Assembly: GCA_026874595.1 (NCBI GenBank)
Contig: CM049319.1
Coordinates: 56,056,917 to 56,120,916, forward strand
Direction: 5' to 3'
DNA: 64,000 nt
DNA from: Sipunculus nudus
Taxonomy: Eukaryota; Annelida; Sipuncula; Golfingiida; Sipunculidae
The translations under genes were made by a program, and so were the position numbers. The notes under the pieces were generated by a model. It did not search any database, was not told the DNA's origin, and saw only the letters and a list, made by a program, of their open reading frames with translations. Positions 35,401-41,490 of this stretch are shown here, piece after piece (the stretch's first letter is position 1; the number at the start of each line of letters is the position of its first letter).

Positions 35401-37217
35401 GCCAGAGGATCCATTTTAAAATTCTTTTCCTGGAATTCCAAGTGAAAAACCAATTGGCTCCACACTACCTGCAGGAATTCATTCAACTTTACCACTAGAA
35501 TAGTGAGCTTTGCTCTTCCCACCAATTACCACAGCACCTGTGGTCACAATCAAGTCTATCTGCTTTATATAATCTCATTTGAAAACTCATTTCTTCAGTC
35601 AGTTTTACGGATTATGTATTCCATAAACTTCTGTGATACAAAGTGAACTCTCTTGAATGTTTTTATTGTTTAAACTTGATCATATCTTTTAATGTTTTTA
35701 ATCATTGCTAATTTAACTAATATCATTGTCACCTTCTAGTCATGTACAGCATTTAGGGCACCCTTTCTGGTGTCTGGACATGGACTTGTGCTCGGACTGT
35801 GAGGTAAGGACTAGAAAGATCAAGCCAAGTCCATCTTGAGTCCAATACTGTCACATATTAATAATTATTATTAAGACATACCAAACTTTAGCTCTGCATG
35901 CATCAGGAGCTTTAAATAGAAAATAGAAAAAAACCTACTGGTTCAAATCATATTAAAGAAGATATATGTCTGAAATAATGTGTGCAATTGAAAATCATCA
36001 ATTTACTCAGGTGGCCATATTTGATTTTGATTCTGTAATTATATTTTCTTCTGGGGCATGAAAATAATGAACAAATATTTGCATAAAATAGTCATTCTTT
36101 TCATTTCATCAAAAATGTTTAAAGTTTATAAATGTTATACATTTGCAATATAACATTTATCAAATGCTGCATAATTCTGAGGGGGTACTTACAAGCTCCA
36201 TTGCTCAGAAGATATATGTAACAGAAACCTAATTCAAAATGTGTCGGTTTACAGCTGGAGGGGCAGCTGATGGACAAATGACCATCACTCTAGCTCAGTT
36301 GACTTAAAGTCAGCTGAGCTATAAATGTTTGTACACAAAATCTCTGGTGGTTACCCTGGCAGCAAAAATTTAAGTTTTAAGTTAACCGAGCTCAAAATTC
36401 AACATCAAAATTACAAACCTTTTGAGGATCGATATCTTTGTTTCTTTCCATTAGATCCTGCCATGATTTTAAATCCCTTTTCATAACATGTTGTTCTCTG
36501 AAAATAAACAGTCATTTATCTGCACAGTGTAGAATTTGTAGGTTTTACCTGCTGCAGGGTAAAACCAGGTTTATACCCAGGTTTTTACCATTTCGGGTAA
36601 ATTAGGTTTTACCCAAGCTTTTTTCATACCCATATTTTCCCTAGTTTAAAACATATAGTTAATGTAACATGAGCACAACAAAGGTACAATCGTGTATGAT
36701 TTGCCGGTCTGTGACCTCTGACCTCATTGAATATGCGTGAAATCTGCCCGGGAATTTAATTGAGGGGAGAAACCCTGTTGGTATATAAGTATAGGAGTTA
36801 TAGGAAAATCCATCAGATTTATTGCGAGTCAGACCTCATTAAATATGCATTGATTTTGCTGGAAATCAAACAAAGGCCAGATATTATACTGATTAATATT
36901 TGAGTTGATCAAAATCCCTTATAGTTTAGGGTTAGTAGTCAGCATTATGTTTCACAATGTATGCACCTGGGCCCCCCAGGAACAAGTGTCTGAATGTCAC
37001 AGGTGCTTATCCCTGCGCTCATGAAAGCCCTGTTATAGGCCTATGTGTATTGAGATACACTAAGTGTAGGGCATGATTTCTTTGGGGAGTATAAAAGGTT
37101 GTAGTACATGTCATTAATTTAATTGTTTACTTACTTGTATTCATGACAGCGTTTACTGTTCTCCCCTTCTTCAACAATGAAGCCATGTTTATCAAACTGG
37201 TTTCTGTTATCTGTCAT
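8327..37217 (-). CDS. TBC-domain Rab GTPase-activating protein, 13 coding exons
   Basis: Joining 13 exons (37217-37135, 36497-36419, 34685-34578, 33217-33049, 30703-30578, 30066-29943, 27025-26956, 25956-25842, 24690-24573, 23628-23417, 17276-17045, 14897-14769, 8459-8327) gives an uninterrupted frame of 565 codons plus TGA; every intron is GT-AG and phases agree. Residues about 60-300 form a TBC domain, which speeds GTP hydrolysis by Rab GTPases on membranes. The arginine finger is in LDVGR (R148) and the glutamine finger in YCQG (Q188); VPWFMCLFTSLPCWD near residue 265 is the typical late TBC helix. Residues about 350-565 are a basic, Ser/Arg-rich, probably disordered tail, so the protein resembles TBC1D10/USP6NL-type GAPs in layout, but I cannot name the orthologue. 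The start is the ATG at 37217 (A at -3); an in-frame ATG at 37232 and an upstream exon are possible because an acceptor precedes both. Introns are crowded with transposons. Confidence 0.9.
8943..9401. mobile_element. hAT-like MITE, GGACTTGGACT family, copy 1
   Basis: The ends are TAGTGAT and ATCACTG, flanked by a perfect 8-bp duplication TACCACTG at 8935-8942 and 9402-9409. Subterminal regions repeat GGACTTGGACTTGAG in inverted orientation. There is no transposase. The 8-bp duplication and (C/T)AGTG end fit the hAT superfamily. Confidence 0.85.
10515..10600. repeat. Decayed relative of the TTCGCGAGGGTTT inverted-repeat element
   Basis: TTCGTGAGGGTTTAAATTTT and, in inverse, AAATTAAACCCTCTGTGAA resemble the ends of the element at 34741-35157, with CpG changed to TpG/CpA as expected of methylated repeats. 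Confidence 0.45.
10681..10855. mobile_element. Small MITE with GGTAAAACCTC ends, copy 1
   Basis: It starts TGGTAAAACCTCTCC, ends GATTTCACTGTA, and contains GACCACC-type repeats in both orientations. The relative at 14503-14683 shares ends and inner motifs. Confidence 0.55.
12531..14052 (-). mobile_element. HINE, AGCTCAGCTGA family, copy B
   Basis: On the minus strand the 5' end at 14052 reads TTTTTTAGCTCAGCTGACTG followed by a hairpin partner AGTCATCTGAGCT. The 3' end holds TCAGCTGAGC, the palindrome GACCCATGGGTC (12538-12549) and CTTGTT. Inside are four direct repeats of about 338 bp. Short repeated frames are by-products of this periodicity. Confidence 0.8.
12723..13900. repeat. About 338-bp direct repeats inside HINE copy B
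   Basis: The landmark GGTGGNNCCACCAGTCTGCAG (or a variant) recurs at about 12724, 13064, 13401 and 13739. The 13063 and 13739 units are almost identical, so amplification was recent. Confidence 0.8.
14503..14683. mobile_element. Small MITE with AGTAGAACCC / GGGTTTTACTGTA ends, copy 2
   Basis: Terminal inverted repeats CAGTAGAACCC and GGGTTTTACTG enclose repeated AAGACCACCTGT motifs. It is a relative of 10681-10855. It has no coding potential. Confidence 0.65.
14769..14897 (-). CDS. TBC gene, coding exon 12
   Basis: It encodes SPHRVQQDSDSLTPVRRSPR and then LSAKKK. The upstream acceptor (ACTCAG at 14898-14903) must be used: the better-looking TTTTCAG seven bases later gives a stop. The donor GTGAGTAT also reads CAG-TGA, so intron retention would end the protein here. 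Confidence 0.72.
15338..15421. repeat. 41-bp tandem duplication
   Basis: Two nearly perfect neighbouring copies begin CCAAACTGCAATTGG and end GAAATGACCTCTGG. They lie in the TBC intron and look recent. Confidence 0.85.
15430..16990. other. Intronic AT-rich sequence
   Basis: Within the intron between TBC exons 11 and 12. No gene or well-bounded repeat was seen apart from possible old transposon fragments near 16630-16990. Confidence 0.5.
17045..17276 (-). CDS. TBC gene, coding exon 11 (Ser/Arg tail)
   Basis: The 232-base exon encodes a basic segment with an internal duplication: ASIGRSARRVSTAKRGT (residues 431-447) and ASVGRSGRRVSTRGT (from 460). The R-x-x-S spacing could suit basophilic kinases, which is inference. 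Acceptor TTTCATTACAG, donor GTTAGT. Confidence 0.82.
17318..17850 (-). mobile_element. HINE, TAATACGCCCA family (F), copy 2
   Basis: On the minus strand it starts TATTATACGCCCATC. It ends with TGGGCATGTTATGCAC, which completes a GCAC-loop-GTGC hairpin, then TCTTGTT. It holds several AGGTCAGAGGTCA sites. It ends 42 bp from the acceptor of TBC exon 11 and abuts the next HINE. Confidence 0.72.
17911..17937. repeat. (GCC)n microsatellite
   Basis: A GCC triplet run close to the 5' end of the HINE. The same position is GCC-rich in the elements at 49581 and 58982. Confidence 0.95.
18085..19600 (+). repeat. 280-bp higher-order tandem repeat (dimer of ~140-bp monomers)
   Basis: Units repeat with a 280-bp period (landmarks at 18337, 18617, 18897 and about 19178). 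Each contains two diverged monomers starting CTCATATCTC, one continuing GGGAACCGTTTGACC and the other TGCAGTGACTTGACT. Most monomers end at the palindrome GGTGGCGCCACC. Confidence 0.93.
19694..20400. other. Intronic AT-rich sequence
   Basis: Between HINE copy 1 and the fragment that ends at 20890. No gene or clear element boundary seen. Confidence 0.45.
20400..20890 (-). mobile_element. HINE-like fragment with GGGCCCTGCTT 5' palindrome
   Basis: On the minus strand the 5' end is a hairpin, GGGCCCTGCTT-GAAT-AAGCAGGTGCCC (20863-20884 region), followed by a GTCTGTCTTTCTGTCTGTC tract, a layout also seen in other HINEs. Inside are TTGACCTT and TGACCC motifs. The 3' end was not found. Confidence 0.5.
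21115..21740. repeat. Decayed ~135-bp tandem core with GGTGGCGCCACC-type palindromes
   Basis: GGTGG-NN-CCACC or a damaged version occurs at about 21123, 21257, 21383, 21536 and 21672, alternating with GTCCAAGATGGATGGACAT segments. Only the last is perfect. No HINE termini were recognised here. Confidence 0.65.
21790..22230 (+). pseudogene. LINE reverse-transcriptase ORF2 C-terminal remnant
   Basis: Frames read KINDIFRLNIIKFYYKNCHE then LPQYLQTF, and after a frameshift IDKIFTHSLPGLICYTKQHF followed by a Cys-containing end. This order is typical of the C-terminal tail of non-LTR retrotransposon ORF2. At least one stop and a frameshift inactivate it. Confidence 0.7.
22226..22260 (-). mobile_element. 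3' end of an AGCTCAGCTGA-family HINE, truncated
   Basis: On the minus strand it reads TCAGCTAAGTGCC, then the palindrome GACCCATGGGTC and CCTTGTT, as in copies A, B and E. No matching 5' end was found. Confidence 0.65.
22350..22367. repeat. Poly(G) run
   Basis: An uninterrupted G tract on the plus strand. Similar homopolymers occur at about 23080, 25755, 46833 (C), 51440, 57549 (C) and 60781. Confidence 0.95.
23417..23628 (-). CDS. TBC gene, coding exon 10
   Basis: The 212-base exon encodes YDRLVPCIWKTVIEPWEIRL and then a basic run including NRRRRRSRPGPIDVP. It marks the change from the folded domain to the basic tail. Only the first AG of the acceptor ATTTTTAGAG keeps the frame. Confidence 0.86.
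24573..24690 (-). CDS. TBC gene, coding exon 9 (end of TBC domain)
   Basis: It encodes TNSIFCVGLAIMKN, then LLKNDLSTILPALLHLSPE, the last helices of the TBC fold. Acceptor CCTTCTCAG, donor GTGAGT. Confidence 0.87.
25842..25956 (-). CDS. TBC gene, coding exon 8
   Basis: It encodes EKHGVTEVMYIVPWFMCLFT and on through LPCWDTVLAIWD. The first 50 or so bases and the acceptor TTACATTACAG are copied about ten times upstream in a 76-bp tandem array (25950-26640). This copy is the only one followed by a full exon and a donor. Confidence 0.9.
25945..26640 (-). repeat. 76-bp minisatellite derived from TBC exon 8 and its acceptor
   Basis: CCATGTTTCTCC landmarks stand at 25946, 26022, 26098, 26172, 26248, 26324, 26400 and 26476, then degrade near 26555 and 26631. 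On the minus strand each unit is TTACATTACAG (acceptor) plus about 50 exon bases encoding EKHGVTEVMYIV-like residues. 76 is not a multiple of three and no unit has a donor except the real exon. Confidence 0.93.
26956..27025 (-). CDS. TBC gene, coding exon 7
   Basis: A small 70-base exon encoding IQRHAAVFGKLLRQKLPKLH and more. It matches the amphipathic stretch that usually precedes the PWFM segment in TBC proteins. Donor GTGAGT. Confidence 0.85.
27560..27745 (-). repeat. SINE copy, minus orientation
   Basis: Its reverse complement reads GATTGCTCTGCAGGC, TTTATGGGAAGACTGT, TCACTCACAAACGAGTGCAC and GGATGATTAAGCACC, matching the body of the SINE at 53104-53430. Confidence 0.75.
27963..29683 (-). 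mobile_element. HINE, TATGCCCCCACC family (G), copy 1
   Basis: On the minus strand the 5' end TATGCCCCCACCACAAAGTGG folds back on GGGGCATA. The 3' end has GGGGGCAT as inverted partner, the hairpin GTGTC-ATTCC-GACAC and CTAG followed by TT. The interior is a tandem array of about 178 bp. It lies in the intron next to TBC exon 6. Confidence 0.82.
28030..29620 (-). repeat. ~178-bp tandem repeat array
   Basis: About nine units share AAAAGTAGGTCAAC, CGAACTCGATCTGTAACTGG and ATCAGGCCAATATCTGCAGG. Small repeated frames here are periodicity artefacts. Confidence 0.9.
29943..30066 (-). CDS. TBC gene, coding exon 6
   Basis: It encodes GMSYLGGMFLMYLEEEDAFW and more; the L-x-x-(E/D)-E-D-A-F-W run is a classic TBC motif. 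The acceptor is GTTGTAG and the donor GTCAGA. Confidence 0.9.
30578..30703 (-). CDS. TBC gene, coding exon 5 (catalytic Arg and Gln)
   Basis: It encodes GRSFPEHQLF and, at the other end, NPDTGYCQ. It therefore carries the arginine finger (R148) and glutamine finger (Q188) needed for dual-finger GAP catalysis. Acceptor ATTGCAG, donor GTGAGA. Confidence 0.93.
30860..31110 (-). repeat. SINE copy, minus orientation
   Basis: It contains, in reverse, GGTGTCACC, GGATGATTACACACCC, AGTGCATCTTTGGG, CACAGCTGTGG and GCCTTAAAGGGAAGGCTGTG, all also in the full-length SINE at 53104-53430. Confidence 0.8.
31405..33029. repeat. 58-bp minisatellite with a 524-bp higher-order unit
   Basis: About 28 units read TTCTATAAGGACTTTATACA, CAAGTATCTACAA and a T-rich CTTCTACAG end. 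A block starting at 31921 repeats nearly exactly at 32445, giving a nine-unit higher-order repeat. It fills most of the intron between TBC exons 4 and 5 and stops about 20 bp from the exon 4 donor. Confidence 0.95.
33049..33217 (-). CDS. TBC gene, coding exon 4
   Basis: This 169-base exon (acceptor ATTTCAG, donor GTGAGG) encodes the helical part of the TBC domain up to LRLIFLDV and the first base of the next Gly. A 58-bp minisatellite begins only about 20 bp past the donor. Confidence 0.88.
33811..34475 (-). mobile_element. HINE, TAATACGCCCA family (F), copy 3
   Basis: At its lower-coordinate end it reads CAACAAGAGCACTGCAAATG, then GCATAATACACCC. It carries several GACCTCTGACCT sites, but lacks the intact 5' terminus. 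It ends about 100 bp from TBC exon 3. Confidence 0.65.
34578..34685 (-). CDS. TBC gene, coding exon 3 (start of TBC domain)
   Basis: The 108-base exon, with acceptor TTTGCAG and donor GTAAAT, encodes AITLVRRGVPPDCRPYLWKK and more. The R-x-G-(V/I)-P-x-x-x-R-x-x-x-W signature marks the start of TBC domains. Confidence 0.9.
34741..35157. mobile_element. Inverted-repeat element with CpG-rich ends (TACTGTGGTTG)
   Basis: The left end TACTGTGGTTGGCTTCATAT then TCGCGAGG mirrors the right end CCTCGCGAACAAAAAGGCAACC then ACAGTA. TCGCGA motifs are repeated near both ends. The flanking TA may be the duplication. No coding sequence. Confidence 0.75.
35160..35620 (+). pseudogene. Non-LTR retrotransposon reverse-transcriptase tail (CR1/jockey-like)
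   Basis: It reads HAFITSKLDYCNALLCGLPS, then after a TAG KLQRIQNMW, and DHSTPVLHALHWLPVCQRIH, LAPHYLQEF. The L-D-Y-C-N and L-H-W-L-P-V signatures are typical of the region after the RT catalytic core. The internal stop and missing 5' part make it a dead 5'-truncated copy. Confidence 0.87.
35764..35860. repeat. Fragment of the GGACTTGGACT hAT-like MITE
   Basis: GGACATGGACTTGTGCTCGG and CAAGCCAAGTCCATCTTGAG match one end of the elements at 8943 and 37942. Confidence 0.6.
36150..36325 (-). mobile_element. AGCTCAGCTGA-family HINE, 5' fragment
   Basis: On the minus strand it starts TAGCTCAGCTGACTTTAAGT and its hairpin partner, then runs into GTTTCTGTTACATA-type core sequence like copy B. The 3' part is missing. 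Confidence 0.6.
36419..36497 (-). CDS. TBC gene, coding exon 2
   Basis: Acceptor TTTATTTTCAG and donor GTTTGT bound 79 bases encoding a charged segment, KEQHVMKRDLKSWQDL onward, just before the TBC domain. It starts in phase 2 and ends in phase 0. Confidence 0.85.
36665..36905 (-). mobile_element. HINE, TAATACGCCCA family (F), copy 4 (fragment)
   Basis: It carries GTGACCTCTGACCTCATTG, ATATGCGTGAAATCTGCC and CAGACCTCATTAAATATGC in the same order as the other F copies. The 5' end is missing. Confidence 0.6.
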
Positions 37218-37244
37218 TTTGACTAAACACATAAGTACTTCATT
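37135..37244 (-). CDS. TBC gene, first coding exon
   Basis: Acceptor TTTTTCCAG precedes 37244 and donor GTAAGT follows 37135. It encodes MTDNRNQFDKHGFIVEEG and more. The first 27 bases are probably 5' UTR, although the frame stays open through them. A hAT-like MITE lies 130 bp upstream. Confidence 0.8.
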
Positions 37245-37376
37245 CTGGAAAAATGAGAACATAAAACACGAATGAATGTAAACATCACAAATTAGTAAAT
37301 CATTCTGGCAAAGAGCCACTTTCCTCCCAGGAAAGACGGGTCGGAATCCATCTGATTGGGGCGACTCACTAGTTAG

Positions 37377-37764
37377 CAGGGCTGGTATGATTTAAATCAC
37401 TACAAAAAATGTCATCAAAAATGTGATACACATTACTTCAATTTGGATCACAAACCTAAGAAAACATCAACTGCAAATCATCTGTGAAAAAATTTCAAAA
37501 TAATCTGAAATTATAAGTTATAAGCATTGTTTTATTACTGAGCTTAGTACTTACTTCAAATTTAACACTGCAATTCAAATTAATTTTAAGTTTTAAATTT
37601 AATCACCATCATAATAATCTGTACTAAAAAACCTGTTAACTTTGTAAATAAAAATGGAGGAAATTAATAATATATTATAAGTTGATTTAAATAAATAAAA
37701 GAAGATTTAAATTAAAAAAGGAAAAAATCATTTTTTTTTTAAAGCTGACTTTTAACCAGCCCTG
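37377..37764. mobile_element. hAT-like MITE with CAGGGCTGGT ends
   Basis: CAGGGCTGGT at the left and ACCAGCCCTG at the right form terminal inverted repeats. The flanks CTAGTTAG (37369-37376) and CTAGTTTG (37765-37772) match at 7 of 8 positions as a target duplication. It is about 390 bp and very AT-rich inside. Confidence 0.8.
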
Positions 37765-37797
37765 CTAGTTTGGGAACTTTGTTGTGTTAAAGAGACT

Positions 37798-37882
37798 ACT
37801 GCCCTTTAAGTTACATAAAATTGTGATGCTTGGACCCATCTGCCCTTTAAGTTACATAAAATTGTGATATTTGGACCCATCT
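37798..37882. repeat. 47-bp tandem duplication
   Basis: CTGCCCTTTAAGTTACATAA with the following AATTGTGAT and GGACCCATC occurs twice in succession. Confidence 0.85.
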
Positions 37883-37941
37883 GTATCTCAGGAGAGACTG
37901 CCCTGAGAGAAGTGATTGACAATTTTGTGATGTTTATGTGA

Positions 37942-38434
37942 CAGTGTTGAAAGACTTGAGTCTGGACGGAAACTGCAGTACACTTTTTTAGTGATTCGGA
38001 TTTGGACTCAAGTGTCCTAGACTTGTACTCGGACTTGGAGGGCAGGACATGAGAAACCGGGAAGAGTCCATATTGAGTTCAACAGAAAAAAGAAAACTCT
38101 GTTTCGAAAGACCTGAGGTTCACATTAGAACTTCCACCATAATGAAACTGAATATTACAAAACAAGTTAAGACTACCGGTAGGTACATAACTCAATCACT
38201 GCATTGGAAGTTAAATGCAATTCAATATTGAATTAAAAACCTTGGTTAAACTTGCTTATAAAATACATGATGATCTCAAATTTGAATTTTGAGGTGCTTT
38301 GAGTGAAGAAGTTTTGGACTCGGACTCAAGGTCCAAAAACTCGGACTCAAAGAAAGCAGACTAAGACTCGAGTGTGGATTCGGACTTGAGTGGCTTGGAC
38401 TTGACTCAGATAATTAGACTCCAGTACATCACTG
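37942..38434. mobile_element. hAT-like MITE, GGACTTGGACT family, copy 2
   Basis: It begins CAGTGTTGAAAGACTTGAG and ends GTACATCACTG, flanked on both sides by TATGTGA (37935-37941, 38435-38441). Inner repeats of GGACTCGGACTCAAG agree with copy 1. Confidence 0.8.
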
Positions 38435-38661
38435 TATGTGACTAATTATATATAAGTAGTAAGTTTTGTCTGTTATATTATTATTTGTCTATATATTGTC
38501 TGATAACACCTGCTCCAGCATAGGGCCAAGAATCAGACCAATGAGATATGTGTCCCTTTGAAATCAAACCAATGACAGCAAGTGTTACATTTTTAAACTT
38601 AGAGCTGGATGCACATGGCATAACAACACTCTCATTGGTCTGGCTGCAATTCAGTATTAAA

Positions 38662-40306
38662 CTAGATGTGTCGGAACGACACGAATGCCCCCGCCTGGGG
38701 CAAATTAGAAACATTTGTTAAATTTTGTAAAATTTTTTAAGTTCAGGAAGTGTTGTATGGTCAAAAGTAGGTCAACAAGGGCAAAATGCAAACTTGATCT
38801 GTAAAGGGTCATTATCAAGCAACACACCAAAAATCAGGCCAGTATCTGCAGGCATTGTGAAAAAAGTCCATATATGTGCATTTTTCATGAAAATTTCTGT
38901 CTTTCATGAAATTTTCTATGTTCAGGATCTGTCATATGGTGAAAAATAGGTTAACTGGGACATAACGCGAACTCGATCTGTAAGTGGTCATTATGCGCCC
39001 ACAGACCAAACATTAGGCCAGTATCTGTAAGCATTGCATTGCCAAACTAGAATATTAGCAAAAGTTGATAATCATTTATAAATTTAAATTGGAGAGGTAT
39101 ATACCATGATTCATAACAATCCACCAAATGCTTCCTGAGAAATAAGCTTCTAAGTTTTTTTAATATACTAAGCTATGTGAGCTTGAAAAGTAGGTCAAGA
39201 TCACCCATCCTTGAACTTGACCAAGATTTTGTAAATAAAATTCAATAACACTGAAGAAATGAAGTTCCTGTGTTGAATACCTTTGGAGATATCCTGCACA
39301 AAAGGCCAAAACTGAAAAATCAGATAAAATTTCATTAAAAAATGAGAAATTGCAGGTGGCGCCACCAAAATTGTGCAGCACATACAGACCATCAGTCCCA
39401 ATGATCATAGTAAGTTTTGTGAAAATCTACACAATGGTTCCTGAGATATAAACTTCTGAGTGTTTTTCTATAATCAGCTCTAAAATGAAGAAAAATGGGT
39501 CAAGATCACCCATCTTCGAACTTGACCGAGATTTTATCGATATACATCTTCTCTGATGAAATAAAATTCCAACGGTGAATCCCGCTCACAAGGTAAAAGT
39601 AAACAGACGCGGAACAGACGGACGGACATACACCGGACAGACAGATGGACAGACGGACACCTTGGGTGACGACAATAGCCCATCAGCCTATGAGCTGAGG
39701 GCTAAAAACGGCTGTACATGTGTATTTGTCATGAAAATTTCTATTTTTCATGAATTTTTCTAAGTTTAGGAGCCGTAAAACGGTCAAAAGTATGTCAACC
39801 GGGATAAAACGCGAACTCAATCTGTAACTGGTCATTATCTGTCCACACACCAAAAATCAGGCCAATATCTGCAGGCATTGCGAAAAAAAGTCCGTACATG
39901 TGTATTTGTCATGAAAATTTCTATTTTTCATGAAATTTTCTAAATTTAGGAGCTGTAAAACACTCAAAAGTAGGTCAACCGGGACGAAAGCGAAATCGAT
40001 CTGTAACTGGTCATTATCTGCCCACACACCAAAAATCAGGCCAATATCTACAGGCATTGCGAAAAAAAGTCCGTACATGTGTATTTGTCATGAAAATTTC
40101 TATTTTTCATGAAATTTTCTAAGTTTAGGAGCCGTAAAACGCCCAAAAGTAGGTCAATTGGGACGAAACGCGAACTCGATCTGTAACTGGTCATTATCTG
40201 CCGACACATCAAAAATCAGGCCAATATCTGCAGGCATTGCGAAAAAAAGTCCGTACAACTGTTTGATTTCGGAATGACGGACATGGGTAAAACTATATGC
40301 ATAATA
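38662..40306 (-). mobile_element. HINE, TATGCCCCCACC family (G), copy 2, interrupted
   Basis: The minus-strand 3' end repeats copy 1: GTGTC-loop-GACAC hairpin, then CTAGTT. Tandem ~178-bp units lie on both sides of an inserted element at 39047-39707. The 5' terminus stops after AACTATATGC, so the outer palindrome is lost. Confidence 0.78.
39047..39707 (-). mobile_element. Nested HINE-like element (H), TTTTTAGCCC family
   Basis: On the minus strand the 5' end TTTTTAGCCCTCAGCTCATA folds back on GGCTGATGGGCTA. The other end reads CTAGTTT. It interrupts a G-family unit between GCATTGC and CTGTACATGTG. It has one perfect GGTGGCGCCACC. The 3' hairpin was not clear. Confidence 0.68.
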
Positions 40307-40309
40307 AAA

Positions 40310-40560
40310 AATAATAATATCGCTGGATGATTTATATATATATCAATATATATATATATAACTAATATATATAATACTTATATTAGATTGTATGATATAA
40401 TTGTATGCTGTATGTTATATACTGAATGAGGAATAACGTTATATAAATATATAAAATATATTAAAGTTGATAACATATTAAATATTATATCATTCTGTGA
40501 TACATGGTGTTGTGTTAAATATAAGTTATAACATTTTATCCACTAGTATTTTATTGTATG
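40310..40560. other. Very AT-rich stretch with (AT)n
   Basis: TATATATA runs at about 40331-40362. No gene or element boundary was seen. Confidence 0.7.
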
Positions 40561-40573
40561 GATTAATATCACA

Positions 40574-41098
40574 TAGGGTTGGGGCCAGGTAGAAGGTAAA
40601 GTACCAAGGTACAGGTACAGGTACTTGTGAATTGGCCAGGTACAGGTACTTGACTTTCACAGAGTACCTAGGTACGGGTACTTTAGAAAGTACCTAGGTA
40701 CAAGTACAGGTACATTTATTTTATGATCACTACAAAGACGTTTTTAAAGATAACAATAGCTGCATAAGTTCACATATATATACAAGTTAACATGCCTTTT
40801 TTCTATCAAACAGTATTGAAGTCGTTTGCTAAAGTAAATTCTAAATACAGGTATAAAGTTATTAATCACACTGATGGCTTGCTGATTATTTTACACTACA
40901 GGTAATCAATTTTAATACTTAAAGAGGAAAAAAATTAAAAAAATGAAAATATGAAAATGTACCTGGAGTACCTTGTACCAGGTACAGGTACTTTAGTTCC
41001 AGGCCCAGGTACAGGGTACTTCCTACTCATGACCAGCAGGTACAGGTACTCTGAAATGTATACCTAGGTACAGGTACTAGTACCTGGCCCCATCCCTG
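40574..41098. mobile_element. hAT-like MITE rich in palindromic GGTACC-type repeats
   Basis: The ends TAGGGTTGGGGCCAGGTA and CTGGCCCCATCCCTG are flanked by a perfect 8-bp duplication ATATCACA (40566-40573, 41099-41106). Many copies of AGGTACAGGTAC and TACCTAGGTAC fill the subterminal parts. No transposase. Confidence 0.87.
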
Positions 41099-41490
41099 AT
41101 ATCACATTCTTTTTAATTAAACTGTATTATTCGGTACAATGTATACATGCAGTTTAGGTATATATATTTATTGAATTATACCTAAAAGTATGATGTTGTC
41201 ACATTTATATTTAATCATATTATTTTTTTTATATACACCCAAAATCATTAGGATATTTTAGGTTCTACTCTAGTATTTTTGTGTATTTAAGAAAAATGTT
41301 TTAGGTATTATATAGATTTATTTTACACAAAATTATCCTATTATCCTATACACTATAAAGTTATTATTATTAAACTTTCAGAAATCATTTTATCAATATG
41401 TTAGAAAAAAGCATCAAGATTCTTTTACAGATTCTTTATGTGTAATTTTGATTTATCATGATTTTTACACATCAAGATTGCTTTGCAATT

